Below, in pieces: positions 36,802-47,356 of a stretch of 64,000 nucleotides of DNA (positions within the stretch are counted from its first letter, which is position 1; each line of letters begins with the position of its first letter). A program made the translations under genes and the position numbers. Origin of the DNA: Terrihabitans soli (lineage in GTDB: Bacteria; Pseudomonadota; Alphaproteobacteria; Rhizobiales; Methylopilaceae); NCBI RefSeq assembly GCF_014191545.1, contig NZ_AP023361.1, positions 1,268,501 through 1,332,500 on the forward strand, read 5' to 3'. Under the pieces are notes generated by a model. It was not told where the DNA came from and did not search any database. It worked only from the letters and a program-made list of their open reading frames with translations.

Positions 36802-36828
36802 GCCCTAAACATCCGTCAGGGGGGCGGT

Positions 36829-37299
36829 ATGCGCTGTCCATATTGCAGCAGCCTCGACACTCAGGTGAAGGACTCGCGTCCCACCGAGGACGAGACCGCA
36901 ATCCGCCGCCGCCGTGTCTGTGCGGCCTGCGGCCGTAGATTCACGACCTTCGAGCGCGTGCAGTTGCGCGAGCTCGGCGTTATCAAGAGCACCGGCCGCC
37001 GGGTGCCGTTCGACCGCGAGAAGCTCGAACGCTCGATCGATATCGCAACGCGCAAGCGCGACGTGAAGCCGGAGCAGGTCGAGGAGCTTGTCTCGCGCAT
37101 CGTCCGCCGGCTCGAAAGCCTTGGCGAAAGCGAAGTGCCGAGCAAGGTCATCGGCGAATATGTGATGGAAGAGCTGAAAGCGCTCGACAGCGTCGCCTAT
37201 GTCCGCTTCGCTTCGGTCTATCGCAATTTCAGCGAAACGCGCGATTTCGAGAAGGCCATCGCCGAGCTTGCCGGTGAAGCGCCCACGACGCGGCAATGA
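36829..37299 (+). CDS. nrdR: Transcriptional repressor NrdR
   Basis: 156 residues. The N-terminal zinc ribbon MRCPYCSS...[12 protein letters not shown] has two CxxC pairs. An ATP-cone domain follows ([16 protein letters not shown] to RFASVYRNF). It senses ATP/dATP and represses ribonucleotide reductase genes. Its stop overlaps the ribD start by 4 bases. Confidence 0.96.
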   Translation: MRCPYCSSLDTQVKDSRPTEDETAIRRRRVCAACGRRFTTFERVQLRELGVIKSTGRRVPFDREKLERSIDIATRKRDVKPEQVEELVSRIVRRLESLGESEVPSKVIGEYVMEELKALDSVAYVRFASVYRNFSETRDFEKAIAELAGEAPTTRQ

Positions 37300-38429
37300 C
37301 AATCGCGACGGCCGCGCATAATCCGGTCGAGGCCGGATCGGACGACGACGCGCGGTATATGCTCGCCGCACTCCGCCTCGGCGAGCGGGAACTCGGCCGC
37401 ACCTGGCCCAATCCTTCCGTCGGCGCGATCCTTGTGAAAGACGGCATTGTCGTCGGCCGCGGCTGGACAAAGACCGGCGGCCGCCCGCACGCCGAAACGG
37501 TGGCGATTCAGGAAGCGGGCGATCAGGCGCGCGGCGCAACGCTCTATGTCAGCCTCGAGCCGTGTTCGCATCAGGGCCGCACGCCGCCCTGCGCCAATGC
37601 CATCATCGCTGCCGGCATCTCCCGCGTTGTCTCGGCCATGGAAGATCCGAACCCGCTCGTTGCCGGGCAGGGGCATAAGAGACTGCGCGATGCCGGTATC
37701 GAAGTCGTCGAGAATGTGCTGCGCGATGAGGCCGTGCGCGTGCATGCCGGCCACATCTCCCGCATCGCCCGCAAGCGCCCTTATGTCACCCTGAAGCTCG
37801 CTTTGTCCTCGAACGGCAAAGCGGGGCTTTCCGGCCGCCGTCCGGCGCCGATCACCGGCGAGAAGGCGCGCGACCTTGTTCATCTGATGCGCTCGCGCAC
37901 CGATGCGATCGCGGCGGGCATCGGCACCGTCGTCGCTGACGATCCTTTGCTGACCTGCCGCCTGCCGGGCATGGAAGACCGCTCGCCCCTCAGGGTCATT
38001 TTCGACTCGAGCCTGCGCCTGCCGCTGGCCTCGCACATCGTCACCACCGCCCGCGAAGTGCCGGTCTGGGTCATCGCCGAACAGGGCGCGAGCCCGGACA
38101 ATGAGCGCTCGCTCGCCCCCCACGGCATCGAGGTCATCCGCGCGCCGCTGACCGAGGAGGGGGGCGATCTCATCGTCGCGCTCCACATCCTGTCCGAACG
38201 GGGGATCGGCCGGCTGATGGTCGAGGGTGGGCCCGCGGTCGCCGCCCAGTTTCTAAAAAAAGACCTTATAGATCAGGCGGTTATATTTCAGAGTCCCGAT
38301 CCTTTGCCGGATGATGGCATAGAGGGTCTTCCGGCCCCCCATCAGAAGCTTTTTCCTGAGGCGGGCCTTAACCTTCGCAGCAGGCACGATGCGGGCGGGG
38401 ACACGATGTTCCTATATGAACGGGACTGA
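37296..38429 (+). CDS. ribD: Bifunctional riboflavin deaminase/reductase
   Basis: 377 residues, two steps of riboflavin synthesis. The N-terminal deaminase has the zinc site [12 protein letters not shown] and [15 protein letters not shown]. The C-terminal reductase begins at [14 protein letters not shown] and includes [11 protein letters not shown]. It is joined to nrdR by an ATGA overlap and to ribE by a shared base. Confidence 0.96.
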   Translation: MTIATAAHNPVEAGSDDDARYMLAALRLGERELGRTWPNPSVGAILVKDGIVVGRGWTKTGGRPHAETVAIQEAGDQARGATLYVSLEPCSHQGRTPPCANAIIAAGISRVVSAMEDPNPLVAGQGHKRLRDAGIEVVENVLRDEAVRVHAGHISRIARKRPYVTLKLALSSNGKAGLSGRRPAPITGEKARDLVHLMRSRTDAIAAGIGTVVADDPLLTCRLPGMEDRSPLRVIFDSSLRLPLASHIVTTAREVPVWVIAEQGASPDNERSLAPHGIEVIRAPLTEEGGDLIVALHILSERGIGRLMVEGGPAVAAQFLKKDLIDQAVIFQSPDPLPDDGIEGLPAPHQKLFPEAGLNLRSRHDAGGDTMFLYERD

Positions 38430-39043
38430 TGTTTACGGGTATCGTTTCAGAGATCGGCGAAATCGTCTCCACCGAGCCGGACGGCGCGGTGGTGCGGCTG
38501 GTCGTGGCATCCGCCTATGACCCGGAAGGGATCGATCTCGGCGCCTCCATCGCCTGTTCGGGCGTCTGCCTCACCGTCACCGGCGTCGAGATCGGCGCCG
38601 ACGGGCGCACGCTGACGGGCTTCGATCTCGGTCCGGAAACGCTTGCCGTCACCACGGCGAAAGACTGGCGCGAGGGCACGCGGCTCAATCTCGAACGGGC
38701 GCTGCGTGTCGGCGATGAACTCGGCGGCCATATCGTGCTCGGCCATGTCGATGGCGTTGCCGAGATCACGGCGCGCGAGGATGCCGGCGAGGCGGTGACG
38801 TTCCGCTTTGCGGCGCCGGCGGCGCTTGCGAAGTTCATCGCGGTGAAAGGTTCGGTCTGTATCGACGGCACCTCGCTCACCGTGAACCATGTCAAAGGCA
38901 ATGCGTTCGACGTGACGCTCATTCCGCACACGCTCGCCGTCACGGCCTGGGGCGAGCGCAAAAAGGGCGATCGCGTCAATCTCGAAGTCGATCAATTGGC
39001 GCGCTATGCGGCGCGCCTTGCAGAGGCGGGCGACGGGGCTTAA
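38429..39043 (+). CDS. ribE: Riboflavin synthase, alpha chain
   Basis: Converts two 6,7-dimethyl-8-ribityllumazines to riboflavin. 204 residues with the usual duplicated barrel: [12 protein letters not shown] starts the first half and DGVAEITAREDAG the second. The parallel motifs CSGVCLTVTGV and DGTSLTVNHV mark the two active-site regions. The trimerisation helix is at the C-terminus. Confidence 0.96.
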   Translation: MFTGIVSEIGEIVSTEPDGAVVRLVVASAYDPEGIDLGASIACSGVCLTVTGVEIGADGRTLTGFDLGPETLAVTTAKDWREGTRLNLERALRVGDELGGHIVLGHVDGVAEITAREDAGEAVTFRFAAPAALAKFIAVKGSVCIDGTSLTVNHVKGNAFDVTLIPHTLAVTAWGERKKGDRVNLEVDQLARYAARLAEAGDGA

Positions 39044-39069
39044 TCCCTCTCGCCCAGGAGTAAAAGTAG

Positions 39070-39564
39070 ATGGCAGCCCCACAGCGCAAAGATAAGGCCG
39101 AAGAGCCGGTCCGCGCGCATATCCTGATCGTCGAAGCGCGCTTTTACGATGCGCTGGCCGATGAGCTTCTGAAGGGCGCGGTAGCGCGGCTGAAAGCTGC
39201 GGGCGCGACCTATACGAAGATCACGGTTCCCGGCGCGCTGGAAATTCCCGGCACGGCGGCGATCGCGCTCGACATCGCCGAAGACGAAGATGCGCCGTTC
39301 GACGGCGTCGTCGGTCTCGGCTGCATTATCCGCGGCGAGACCTATCATTTCGAAATCGTCGCCAATGAAAGCTCGCGCGGGCTGATGGATTTGTCGGTCA
39401 AGCGCTCGCTTCCGGTCGGCAACGGCATTCTCACCGTCGAGAACGAAGAACAGGCCTGGGAGCGCGCCAAGACCGACAAGGGCGACAAAGGTGGCGGCGC
39501 GGTGGAAGCAGTGCTGACGGTGATCCGCCAGACGCGCGCCTTCGCGAAAAGTCTGGAGTCCTGA
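39070..39564 (+). CDS. ribH: 6,7-dimethyl-8-ribityllumazine synthase
   Basis: Builds the lumazine ring upstream of riboflavin synthase. 164 residues. Motifs are [26 protein letters not shown], and [20 protein letters not shown] in sequence with its catalytic histidine. It lies 26 bases after ribE, preceded by CAGGAG. Confidence 0.95.
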   Translation: MAAPQRKDKAEEPVRAHILIVEARFYDALADELLKGAVARLKAAGATYTKITVPGALEIPGTAAIALDIAEDEDAPFDGVVGLGCIIRGETYHFEIVANESSRGLMDLSVKRSLPVGNGILTVENEEQAWERAKTDKGDKGGGAVEAVLTVIRQTRAFAKSLES

Positions 39565-39566
39565 TC

Positions 39567-40031
39567 ATGTCGCGCGAGAAACGTTCCGCTTCGCGGCTCG
39601 GCGCAGTCCAGGCGCTCTACCAGATGGACATTGGCGGCACGCCGATGACCGAAGTATTCGCTGAATTCGAAAGCCATTGGCTCGGCCGCGAGGTCGAGGG
39701 CGATGCCTACAAGCCCGCCGAGGTCGCGTTCTTCCGCGATGTCGTCGAAGGCGTGGTGCGCGATCAGATCGCGCTCGACAAGGGCATCGATGCGGCGCTT
39801 GCGACGGGCTGGCCGCTGAAGCGCATCGAAGCCATTCTCCGCGCGGTGTTGCGCGCGGGCGCCTATGAGCTTGCCAACCGCAAGGATGTTCCGGCGCGCG
39901 TCGTCATTGCCGAATATGTCGATGTCGCGAATGCTTTCGTCGACAAGGATGAGGCAGGCATGGCCAATGGCGTGCTCGACACTCTGGCCCGCGATTACCG
40001 CGCCGGCGAATTTGAGAGTGCGGCGTCATGA
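39567..40031 (+). CDS. nusB: Transcription antitermination factor NusB
   Basis: 154 residues, all-helical NusB fold: ARLGAVQALYQMD-type start (here SASRLGAVQALYQMDIG), PLKRIEAILRAVLRAGAYEL and VVIAEYVDVANAF. It works with NusE in rRNA antitermination. It starts two bases after ribH, an arrangement common in bacteria. Confidence 0.95.
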   Translation: MSREKRSASRLGAVQALYQMDIGGTPMTEVFAEFESHWLGREVEGDAYKPAEVAFFRDVVEGVVRDQIALDKGIDAALATGWPLKRIEAILRAVLRAGAYELANRKDVPARVVIAEYVDVANAFVDKDEAGMANGVLDTLARDYRAGEFESAAS

Positions 40032-40044
40032 CGAAAGCCACATC

Positions 40045-41046
40045 ATGAGTAAGGATGGGCGGCCCGACGAAGATGGGCTCATCGCCCGTTATTTCCGCCC
40101 GCTCGCGACCGCGCCCGGCGCCGACCGTCTGCTTGACGATGCGGCGACCTATCGTCCGCCGCAGGGCTTCGAACAGGTGCTGACGACGGACGCCATTGTG
40201 GCGGGCATCCATTTCTTTCCCGAAGATCCGCCGGGCGCCGTCGCGCGCAAGGCGCTGCGTGTCAATCTTTCCGACCTCGCCGCCAAGGGCGCCGCGCCCG
40301 CCGGCTATCTTCTGACGATCGGCTTGACGGAAGACTGGACGGAAGACTGGCTGTCTGCCTTCTGCGAAGGGCTCTCATCCGATCAGAAGGAATTCGATAT
40401 CTCGCTCTATGGCGGCGACACGGTCCGAACGCCCGGTCCGCTGTTTGTGTCCGTCACCGCTTTCGGCCTGACCCCGGAGGGCCGTGTGCCGCGCCGCACC
40501 AAAGCGAGTGTCGGCCAGAAGCTCTATGTCACCGGCACGATCGGCGATGCCGCACTCGGCCTGAAAATCCGTCTCGACGATGGCGTACGTACGCGGTGGG
40601 GCCTGAACTCCGCCGATGCCGAGCATCTGTCGGCGCGCTATCTCCTGCCGCGGCCGCGCCTCGGCGCGGCAGCCCTCGTTGCCGAATATGCAAGCGCGGC
40701 GATGGATATTTCCGACGGGCTTGCCGGCGATCTTGCCCGCATGTGCGCGGCGTCCGATACCGGCGCGGTCCTCGATGCCGGGCAGGTGCCGCTCTCGCCC
40801 GCGGCAAAGAAAGCCGTCGAGGCCGATCCTGCGGCGCTCTCGGCCGTTCTGACGGGCGGCGACGACTATGAAATCCTCGCCGCGGTCGATGCGGCAAAAT
40901 CCGCGGCGTTTGAAGCGGCAGTGGCCAAAGCCGGGATCGCCTTCACGCAAATCGGTGAGATTGTTCCGGCGTTCACCGGCCGCGTGCGCATTGAACGCGG
41001 CGGTCATCCCCTGGCGCTGGACCGGCTGGCCTTCCGGCATTTCTGA
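40045..41046 (+). CDS. thiL: Thiamine-monophosphate kinase
   Basis: Phosphorylates thiamine phosphate to thiamine pyrophosphate. 333 residues. Motifs are DEDGLIARYFRPLA, DDAATYRPPQG, TTDAIVAGIHF, NLSDLAAKGAAPAG, and AMDISDGLAGDLARMC. The ATG at 40045 begins the typical N-terminus; a long upstream frame overlapping nusB is not real. It is 13 bases after nusB. Confidence 0.95.
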   Translation: MSKDGRPDEDGLIARYFRPLATAPGADRLLDDAATYRPPQGFEQVLTTDAIVAGIHFFPEDPPGAVARKALRVNLSDLAAKGAAPAGYLLTIGLTEDWTEDWLSAFCEGLSSDQKEFDISLYGGDTVRTPGPLFVSVTAFGLTPEGRVPRRTKASVGQKLYVTGTIGDAALGLKIRLDDGVRTRWGLNSADAEHLSARYLLPRPRLGAAALVAEYASAAMDISDGLAGDLARMCAASDTGAVLDAGQVPLSPAAKKAVEADPAALSAVLTGGDDYEILAAVDAAKSAAFEAAVAKAGIAFTQIGEIVPAFTGRVRIERGGHPLALDRLAFRHF

Positions 41047-41049
41047 GCC

Positions 41050-41652
41050 ATGACCGAAGAGGCCGCGCGTATTTCCGGACTCTATGAGCGGTATGCCGAC
41101 GCCTATGACCGTCTGCGCGGCCGCTCTCTTTTCGAGCGCGCCTGGCTCGGCCGTTTCATTGCGCTTCTCCCTGAACCGCGCACTGTGCTCGATCTCGGCT
41201 GCGGCATGGGTGAGCCCATGGCCCACTATCTGATCGGGCAGGGATGCAAAATGACGGGCCTGGATTCATCTGCCGCGATGATCGAGCGCTGCCGGGCGCG
41301 TTTTCCCGAACATCTTTGGCATGTCGGCGACATGCGTAATTTCGAACAGCCCGAAGCTTTTTCCGGCGTGCTCGCCTGGGACAGCTTCTTTCATCTGACC
41401 GGGGACGATCAGCGAAAGATGTTTTCCGTCTTTAAAGCGCAGGCTGCGCCCGGCGCTGCGCTGATGTTTACCAGCGGACCTTCGGCCGGTGAGGCCATCG
41501 GCGAGTTCGAGGGTGAGCCGCTTTATCATGCGAGCCTCGACCCGGCGGAATACCAGGAGCTTCTCGCCGCAAACGGCTTTGAGGTTCTCAGCTATGCCGC
41601 GCATGATCCGGAGTGCGGCGGCCACACGGTCTGGCTCGCGCGCCGCCCCTGA
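41050..41652 (+). CDS. Class I SAM-dependent methyltransferase
   Basis: 200 residues. The SAM motif [17 protein letters not shown] is followed by [14 protein letters not shown] and a later [11 protein letters not shown]. This is the generic Methyltransf_25 fold; the substrate is unknown. It starts 3 bases after thiL and is probably cotranscribed with gpt, 52 bases on. Confidence 0.86.
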   Translation: MTEEAARISGLYERYADAYDRLRGRSLFERAWLGRFIALLPEPRTVLDLGCGMGEPMAHYLIGQGCKMTGLDSSAAMIERCRARFPEHLWHVGDMRNFEQPEAFSGVLAWDSFFHLTGDDQRKMFSVFKAQAAPGAALMFTSGPSAGEAIGEFEGEPLYHASLDPAEYQELLAANGFEVLSYAAHDPECGGHTVWLARRP

Positions 41653-41704
41653 TGCGGGGATTTGTCTGCTCGCCGGATGGGGCGGGGAGGCCGATCATCG
41701 ACAC

Positions 41705-42196
41705 ATGTCGCTTCCTGAAAAAGCCTTCCCGGTTTCCTGGGATCAGTTTCATCGCGATGCGCGGGCGCTGGCCTGGCGCCTTGCCAGCCTCAACCGGGAG
41801 TTCCGGGGCATCGTTTCGATTACACGCGGCGGGCTTGTGCCGGCGGCGATTGTTGCCCGCGAACTGAACATCCGCATGATCGAGACCGCCTGCATCGCCT
41901 CCTATCACGACTATCTCAATCAGGGCGATCTCGCACTGCTGAAGGGTCCGGCGGAGGTTTTCTGTGCGGAGGGCGGGGAGGGTGTTCTGGTGGTCGACGA
42001 TCTGGCCGATACCGGCAAGACCGTCCGGGAATTGAAGGCGATCCTGCCCCGGGCGCATTATGCCTGCGTCTATGCCAAGCCGCAGGGAAGGGCCGAGATC
42101 GACACCTTTGTGACAGAGGTCAGCCAGGACACCTGGATCTACTTCCCCTGGGATCTCGGCTTCACCTATCAGGAGCCGATCGCCAAAAGCCCCTGA
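41705..42196 (+). CDS. gpt: Xanthine(-guanine) phosphoribosyltransferase
   Basis: Salvages xanthine and guanine with PRPP. 163 residues. The PRPP loop [13 protein letters not shown] is clear, and [16 protein letters not shown] and the end [15 protein letters not shown] fit the short bacterial Gpt family. The ATG at 41705 is used because the upstream frame overlaps the methyltransferase out of frame. Confidence 0.93.
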   Translation: MSLPEKAFPVSWDQFHRDARALAWRLASLNREFRGIVSITRGGLVPAAIVARELNIRMIETACIASYHDYLNQGDLALLKGPAEVFCAEGGEGVLVVDDLADTGKTVRELKAILPRAHYACVYAKPQGRAEIDTFVTEVSQDTWIYFPWDLGFTYQEPIAKSP

Positions 42197-42374
42197 AAAA
42201 GGTGCGGAAATGGGCGCCCGCGGACAAAAATCACAAAACTCAGGGAATTGCGGGCTTTCCCGAAAACGGGCAAGGTGCGCGCCGCCGGCCGGGATTCGGG
42301 GCCGGAGTAAAAAAACAAGCAAGCCGAACATTTTGGGAGTGGGGCGGCATCGCCCCGAACGCACGAGGACAACC

Positions 42375-44495
42375 ATGCTCGCATTGTGGGGGATTTTAGG
42401 GGCCGGCGCGCTTTCGCTCGTCTACGGCGCCTTGACGATTTCAAGTCTGATGTCGGCGCCGGCCGGCAACAAGAAGATGCAGGAGATCGCCGGTGCGATC
42501 CAGGAGGGCGCTCAAGCCTATCTGAAGCGCCAATACATGACGGTCGGCGCTGTCGGCGCGGTCATCTTCGTACTGGTCGCCATTCTTCTGTCGCCCATCG
42601 TCGCCGCAGGCTTTGCCATCGGCGCGATCCTGTCGGGTGCGGCGGGCTTCATCGGCATGAACGTGTCGGTGCGCGCCAACGTACGTACCGCGCAGGCGGC
42701 GACCAAGAGCCTTGCGGGCGGCCTTTCCGTCGCTTTCCGCGCCGGCGCCGTTACCGGCATGCTGGTTGCTGGCCTCGCTCTGCTGTCGGTTGCGGGCTAC
42801 TACGCCATTCTCACCCACTATCTCGGCTATCAGCTCGGTGACCGCGTCGTGGTCGACGGCCTTGTGGCGCTCGGCTTCGGCGCCTCGCTCATCTCGATCT
42901 TCGCGCGTCTTGGCGGCGGCATCTTCACCAAGGGTGCGGATGTCGGCGGCGATCTCGTCGGCAAGGTGGAAGCGGGTATTCCGGAAGATGATCCGCGCAA
43001 CCCGGCCACGATTGCCGATAACGTCGGCGACAATGTCGGCGACTGCGCCGGCATGGCGGCCGATCTGTTCGAGACCTATGCGGTGACGGTCGTTGCCACC
43101 ATGGTTCTCGCCTCGATCTTCTTTGCCGGAACCGCAACGCTCGAAAGCGCGCTGCTTTATCCGCTCGCCATTTGCGGCGTGTGCATCATCACTTCGATCC
43201 TCGGCACCTTCTTCGTCAGGCTCGGTCCCTCGAAGTCGATCATGGGCGCGCTCTATAAGGGCCTCATCGCCACCGCCGTCCTGTCGGTCGGCGGTCTTGC
43301 GATCGTGACGCATTACGTTCTCGGCTTCGACACGACGATTTCGACGGTGCGCGGTCTCAGCTTCACCGGCTGGGATCTGTTCTTCTGCGGCGTTGCGGGT
43401 CTTGCCGTCACCGGCCTCATCGTCTGGGTGACGGAGTACTATACCGGCACGCCGTTCCGTCCGGTCCAGTCGATCGCCAAAGCATCTGTCACGGGCCACG
43501 GCACGAACATCATCCAGGGCCTTGCGATCTCGCTTGAGTCGACGGCGCTGCCGGCACTCATCATCATCGCCGGCATCCTCGTGACCTACGCGCTTGCGGG
43601 CCTGTTCGGCATCGCGATTGCGGTGACCAGCATGCTCGGCGTTGCCGGCATGGTGGTTGCGCTCGACGCCTTCGGCCCCGTCACCGACAATGCCGGCGGC
43701 ATTGCCGAAATGGCGGGCCTGCCGAAGAACGTTCGTCACACGACGGACGCGCTCGACGCGGTCGGCAACACCACCAAGGCCGTGACGAAGGGTTATGCCA
43801 TCGGCTCCGCCGGTCTCGGCGCGCTCGTCCTGTTTGCCGCCTATACGGAAGACCTGAACTACTTCATCGCGAACTCCGCGAAGTTCCCGTACTTCCAAGG
43901 CGTCACGCTCGATTTCTCGCTCGCCAACCCGTATGTCGTGGTCGGCCTCCTGTTCGGCGGTCTTCTGCCTTACCTCTTCGCCGCAATGGGCATGACGGCC
44001 GTCGGCCGTGCTGCCGCGGCTGTGGTCGAGGAAGTCCGCCGCCAGTTCCGCGAGGACAAGGGCATCATGAAAGGCAAGTCGCGTCCCGATTACGGCCGCG
44101 CTGTCGACATGCTGACCAAAGCCGCGATCAAGGAAATGGTGATCCCGTCGCTTCTGCCGGTTCTGTCGCCGATCGTTGTCTTCTTCGCGATCCTTCTGAT
44201 CGCCGACAAGTCGGCGGCGTTCTCGGCGGTCGGCGCGATGCTGCTCGGCGTGATCGTCAACGGCCTGTTCGTCGCCATCTCGATGACGGCGGGCGGCGGC
44301 GCCTGGGACAACGCGAAGAAGTACATCGAAGACGGCCATCACGGCGGCAAGGGCTCCGAAGCCCATAAAGCCGCGGTGACGGGCGATACCGTCGGCGATC
44401 CCTACAAGGACACCGCGGGCCCGGCCGTGAACCCGATGATCAAGATCACGAACATCGTGGCTCTTCTGCTCCTCGCGGTTCTCGCGCACCTCTGA
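42375..44495 (+). CDS. hppA: Membrane proton-pumping pyrophosphatase (K+-independent type)
   Basis: 706 residues with about 16 membrane helices. It couples pyrophosphate hydrolysis to proton export. The pyrophosphate site has [40 protein letters not shown] and a C-terminal [30 protein letters not shown] has Lys where K+-dependent enzymes have Ala, so this is probably the K+-independent class. The ATG at 42375 gives the usual membrane-helix start. A GGGGCG / CGCCCC stem (42341-42356) sits in the leader. Confidence 0.96.
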   Translation: MLALWGILGAGALSLVYGALTISSLMSAPAGNKKMQEIAGAIQEGAQAYLKRQYMTVGAVGAVIFVLVAILLSPIVAAGFAIGAILSGAAGFIGMNVSVRANVRTAQAATKSLAGGLSVAFRAGAVTGMLVAGLALLSVAGYYAILTHYLGYQLGDRVVVDGLVALGFGASLISIFARLGGGIFTKGADVGGDLVGKVEAGIPEDDPRNPATIADNVGDNVGDCAGMAADLFETYAVTVVATMVLASIFFAGTATLESALLYPLAICGVCIITSILGTFFVRLGPSKSIMGALYKGLIATAVLSVGGLAIVTHYVLGFDTTISTVRGLSFTGWDLFFCGVAGLAVTGLIVWVTEYYTGTPFRPVQSIAKASVTGHGTNIIQGLAISLESTALPALIIIAGILVTYALAGLFGIAIAVTSMLGVAGMVVALDAFGPVTDNAGGIAEMAGLPKNVRHTTDALDAVGNTTKAVTKGYAIGSAGLGALVLFAAYTEDLNYFIANSAKFPYFQGVTLDFSLANPYVVVGLLFGGLLPYLFAAMGMTAVGRAAAAVVEEVRRQFREDKGIMKGKSRPDYGRAVDMLTKAAIKEMVIPSLLPVLSPIVVFFAILLIADKSAAFSAVGAMLLGVIVNGLFVAISMTAGGGAWDNAKKYIEDGHHGGKGSEAHKAAVTGDTVGDPYKDTAGPAVNPMIKITNIVALLLLAVLAHL

Positions 44496-44514
44496 GCGGG
44501 TCGGCTTCAAAAAC

Positions 44515-44543
44515 AAAAAGCCCCGCTTCGGCGGGGCTTTTTT
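44515..44543. terminator. Bidirectional terminator between hppA and bamE
   Basis: 12-bp stem AAAAAGCCCCGC (44515-44526) / GCGGGGCTTTTT (44531-44542) with a TTCG tetraloop. It has T-runs on both strands and serves convergent hppA and bamE. Confidence 0.93.
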
Positions 44544-44562
44544 CGTTTCGCAGTCCGGAAGA

Positions 44563-44994
44563 TCAGAAGTTGATCAGGCCCAAGAGCTGGCCGACGAGCG
44601 AGCGCTCGGTGCCGGTGGTCGGCGTCTTGCGGCTGATGAAGTCGAACACGACGCCATCCTGCAGGCCGTAATTGGCAACGCGCTCGACCCGGCGCTCCTT
44701 GTCGAAATACACCGCGACGACGCGGCGGTCGGTGACCGTCGGCTTCATGAAGCGCATGGTGCGCTTCTCGGTCTGGGAGATGTAGTAATAGACCTCGCCG
44801 GCGACGGTCGCCGTGGTGGTCGGGGTTCCGAGAACCACCATGACCTGTTCCTGGCTCGAGCCCGGGGTGATCTGGCTGATGGCGTCTTCCGAGGGCATGT
44901 AGCCGCGCACCTGGGTGGTGCTGACGCTCTGGCAGGCCGACAGGGCCAGAGCCGCGGCGACCGGTACCGCGATGCGGCGAAGCGAGGTCCTCAT
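44563..44994 (-). CDS. bamE: Outer membrane assembly lipoprotein BamE/SmpA
   Basis: 143 residues. A signal peptide with lipobox LSAC (lipidated Cys about residue 20) is followed by the BamE domain: ISQITPGSSQEQVMVVLGTP, VYYYISQ and RVERVANYGL. It is part of the BAM complex that inserts outer-membrane proteins. The ATG at 44994 begins the signal peptide. Divergent from the CBP3-type chaperone gene. Confidence 0.9.
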   Translation of the reverse strand: MRTSLRRIAVPVAAALALSACQSVSTTQVRGYMPSEDAISQITPGSSQEQVMVVLGTPTTTATVAGEVYYYISQTEKRTMRFMKPTVTDRRVVAVYFDKERRVERVANYGLQDGVVFDFISRKTPTTGTERSLVGQLLGLINF

Positions 44995-45099
44995 TCCCAA
45001 CCCACTTTCTTCTTTATCCTGACGGCGGACTTGCCCGCCGGGGCGCCATGCCCTAACCCGCCCGCACGGCAGGCGCAACGGCCCGCCCGGAGAGTGCAG

Positions 45100-45651
45100 A
45101 TGATCCTTCGCCTGTTCCGCCCCCGAAAGGACCGAGCCCGCGTCCGGGCCATTTATGCCGCGATCGTGGCACAGGCGCGGCAGCCGGCATTCTATGCCGA
45201 ACTCGGCGTGCCGGACACGCTGGAAGGCCGCTACGACATGCTGATGCTGCACGCCTTCCTCTATATGCACCGGCTGAAGGACGAGCCCGAGCCCGTGAAG
45301 GATGTGGCGCAGGACGTCTTCGACTTCATGTTCTCCGACATGGACCGCTCTTTGCGCGAAATGGGGGTAGGGGATCTCTCCGTCCCCAAGAAGATCAAGA
45401 AAATGGCCCAGGCCTTTTACGGGCGGGCCTCCGCCTATGATGCGGCCCTGGCCAAAGCCGGACCCGATCTCGGCGAAGCCGTGCAGCGCAATGTGTTCGG
45501 CGGCGGCGCCTCTTCGGCTGCAAATGCCGCTTCCGTCGCCGATTATATGCGCCGGGCCGCCAAGGCCCTGGCCGGGCAGGACGCGGCGATTCTGACGTCC
45601 GTAGGCCCTGAATTTCCCTCGGCGGGAGCGGCGCGGAGGAAAGCCGGATGA
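45100..45651 (+). CDS. Ubiquinol-cytochrome c chaperone family protein (CBP3-like)
   Basis: 183 residues. YAAIVAQARQPAFYAELGVPDT and DVFDFMFSDMDRSLREMGVGD are, in parts, the core of the CBP3/UQCC family, which helps assemble the cytochrome bc1 complex in mitochondria. The bacterial role is inferred. It is joined to the DUF177 gene by an ATGA overlap. Confidence 0.87.
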   Translation: MILRLFRPRKDRARVRAIYAAIVAQARQPAFYAELGVPDTLEGRYDMLMLHAFLYMHRLKDEPEPVKDVAQDVFDFMFSDMDRSLREMGVGDLSVPKKIKKMAQAFYGRASAYDAALAKAGPDLGEAVQRNVFGGGASSAANAASVADYMRRAAKALAGQDAAILTSVGPEFPSAGAARRKAG

Positions 45652-46184
45652 CGCAAATCCCCTTCAGCCGGCCGGTGCCGGTGCAAGATGTGTCCGCCAG
45701 CGGCAAAGAGGTGACCGTGACGGCCGATCCCGCCGAGCGCGCGGCTCTGGCCAAATTCCTGAAGATCCCGGAGGTCCGCAGGTTCGAGGCGCACTTCACT
45801 CTGAAACCCCGCGGCACCGGCGGCCTGTCGGTAACGGGCGAACTCGATGCCGAGATCGTGCAGACCTGCGTCGTCACGCTGGAGGACTTTCCCGCCGAGG
45901 TGAAGGAAGAGATCGCGGTCCGCTATGTCGAGACGGATGAGGTGCCGCCGACCGAGCCGGGCGAAGAGCATGAGGCCGATCTCGATGCGCCCGATGTCCT
46001 GATCAACGGCACGGCCGATCTCGGCATGCTCGCCGCCGAGCATCTGGCGCTCGGGCTCGACCCCTATCCGCGCAAGCCCGGGGTGCAGGCTCCGGAGGCT
46101 CCCGCGGAGGAGGCGCCGGCGACGCACAAGCCTTTTGCCGGACTCGACAAACTGGTCGGCTTGGCCAAACCCGGTAAAAAATAA
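45648..46184 (+). CDS. YceD-family DUF177 protein
   Basis: 178 residues of the YceD/DUF177 family, proposed to act in 23S rRNA or ribosome-related processes. TGELDAEIVQTCVVTLEDF contains the conserved single Cys and is followed by an acidic segment. In many bacteria it precedes rpmF and plsX; here plsX follows without rpmF, as is common in alphaproteobacteria. Confidence 0.86.
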   Translation: MTQIPFSRPVPVQDVSASGKEVTVTADPAERAALAKFLKIPEVRRFEAHFTLKPRGTGGLSVTGELDAEIVQTCVVTLEDFPAEVKEEIAVRYVETDEVPPTEPGEEHEADLDAPDVLINGTADLGMLAAEHLALGLDPYPRKPGVQAPEAPAEEAPATHKPFAGLDKLVGLAKPGKK

Positions 46185-46303
46185 ATAAATCAACTAGTTA
46201 GCGCCATGGGTTGCGCGCGCGCGGCCAAACGCTATTGTCCCGGCGCTCCGCTTCCAGGCGCGCCTCTCGCTGCGCCGGACCCGGTCCGGAAACCGCTTTC
46301 TCT

Positions 46304-47356
46304 ATGCCAAACCCCGTACGATTTGCGCTTGATGCCATGGGCGGTGACCATGGGCCGTCCGTTGTCGTTCCGGGCGCAGCCCTTGCGCTCGAGCGCAAGC
46401 CCGACAGCAGCTTCACCTTTTTCGGCGATGAGAAGCAGATCGCGCCTCTGCTTGCGGCGCGCCCCGCGCTGAAAGCCGCCTCGACGATTGTCCATACGGA
46501 TGTTTCGGTGCGCATGGACGACAAGCCGAGTCAGGCGCTGCGTTCGGGCCGCAAGACAAGCTCGATGTGGCTTGCCATCGATGCGGTGAAAGAGGGCACA
46601 GCCGATGTCACCATATCGGCCGGCAATACCGGCGCCCTGATGCTGATGTCGACGCTCAATCTGAAAACGCTTGCGGGTGTCGAGCGTCCGGCGCTCGCGG
46701 CGATCTGGCCGACCTCGCGCGGCGAAAGCGTCGTGCTCGATATGGGCGCGACCATCGGCGCCGATGCACGGCAGCTCGTGGATTTTGCGGTGATGGGCGG
46801 CGCGATGGCGAAGATCGTCTTCGATCTTGATCGTCCCACCGTCGGCCTCCTCAATGTCGGCGTCGAGGAGATGAAGGGCATCGAAGAGGTCAAGAACGCC
46901 GCCGCCATTCTGCGCGAGCATGAAGGCGATCTCGTCTATCACGGCTTTGTCGAGGGCGACGATATCGGCAAAGGCACCGTCGATGTCGTTGTCGTCGAAG
47001 GCTTCACCGGCAATATCGCGCTGAAGACAGCGGAAGGCACGGCGCGGCAGATCGGCCGTTTCCTCGGCGATGCCATGCGATCCTCCTGGCGCACCAAGAT
47101 CGGCTATCTCTTCGCAAAGCCGGCTTTCGATGCGCTGCGCGCGCGCATGGACCCCAATAATTCCAACGGCGCCGTCTTCCTCGGAGTGAACGGCGTCGTC
47201 ATCAAAAGTCATGGCGGCACCAATGCGGATGGTTTCGCCTCGGCCGTCGAAGTTGGCTACGACATGGTCCGCTATGATCTCCTCGCCAAGATTTCGGCGG
47301 GTTTGAAGGATTATGACCGCAGCAACACACCTGCGGTAGGAGCCGCCTCATCGTGA
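46304..47356 (+). CDS. plsX: Phosphate acyltransferase PlsX
   Basis: Makes acyl-phosphate from acyl-ACP for phospholipid synthesis. 350 residues. Features are [41 protein letters not shown] and [12 protein letters not shown]. The ATG at 46304 starts the typical N-terminus; the longer upstream frame is Arg/Ala-rich and unlikely. Its stop overlaps the fabH GTG. Confidence 0.95.
   Translation: MPNPVRFALDAMGGDHGPSVVVPGAALALERKPDSSFTFFGDEKQIAPLLAARPALKAASTIVHTDVSVRMDDKPSQALRSGRKTSSMWLAIDAVKEGTADVTISAGNTGALMLMSTLNLKTLAGVERPALAAIWPTSRGESVVLDMGATIGADARQLVDFAVMGGAMAKIVFDLDRPTVGLLNVGVEEMKGIEEVKNAAAILREHEGDLVYHGFVEGDDIGKGTVDVVVVEGFTGNIALKTAEGTARQIGRFLGDAMRSSWRTKIGYLFAKPAFDALRARMDPNNSNGAVFLGVNGVVIKSHGGTNADGFASAVEVGYDMVRYDLLAKISAGLKDYDRSNTPAVGAASS

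Noticed and set aside
38429-39069. FMN riboswitch in the riboflavin cluster
   Set aside because: No gap in ribD-ribE-ribH is long enough, and no conserved RFN segments are seen.
42441-44516. A 691-residue open frame antisense to hppA
   Set aside because: Very Arg/Asp/His-rich, no domain, and exactly opposite a clear pyrophosphatase gene. High GC makes such antisense frames common.
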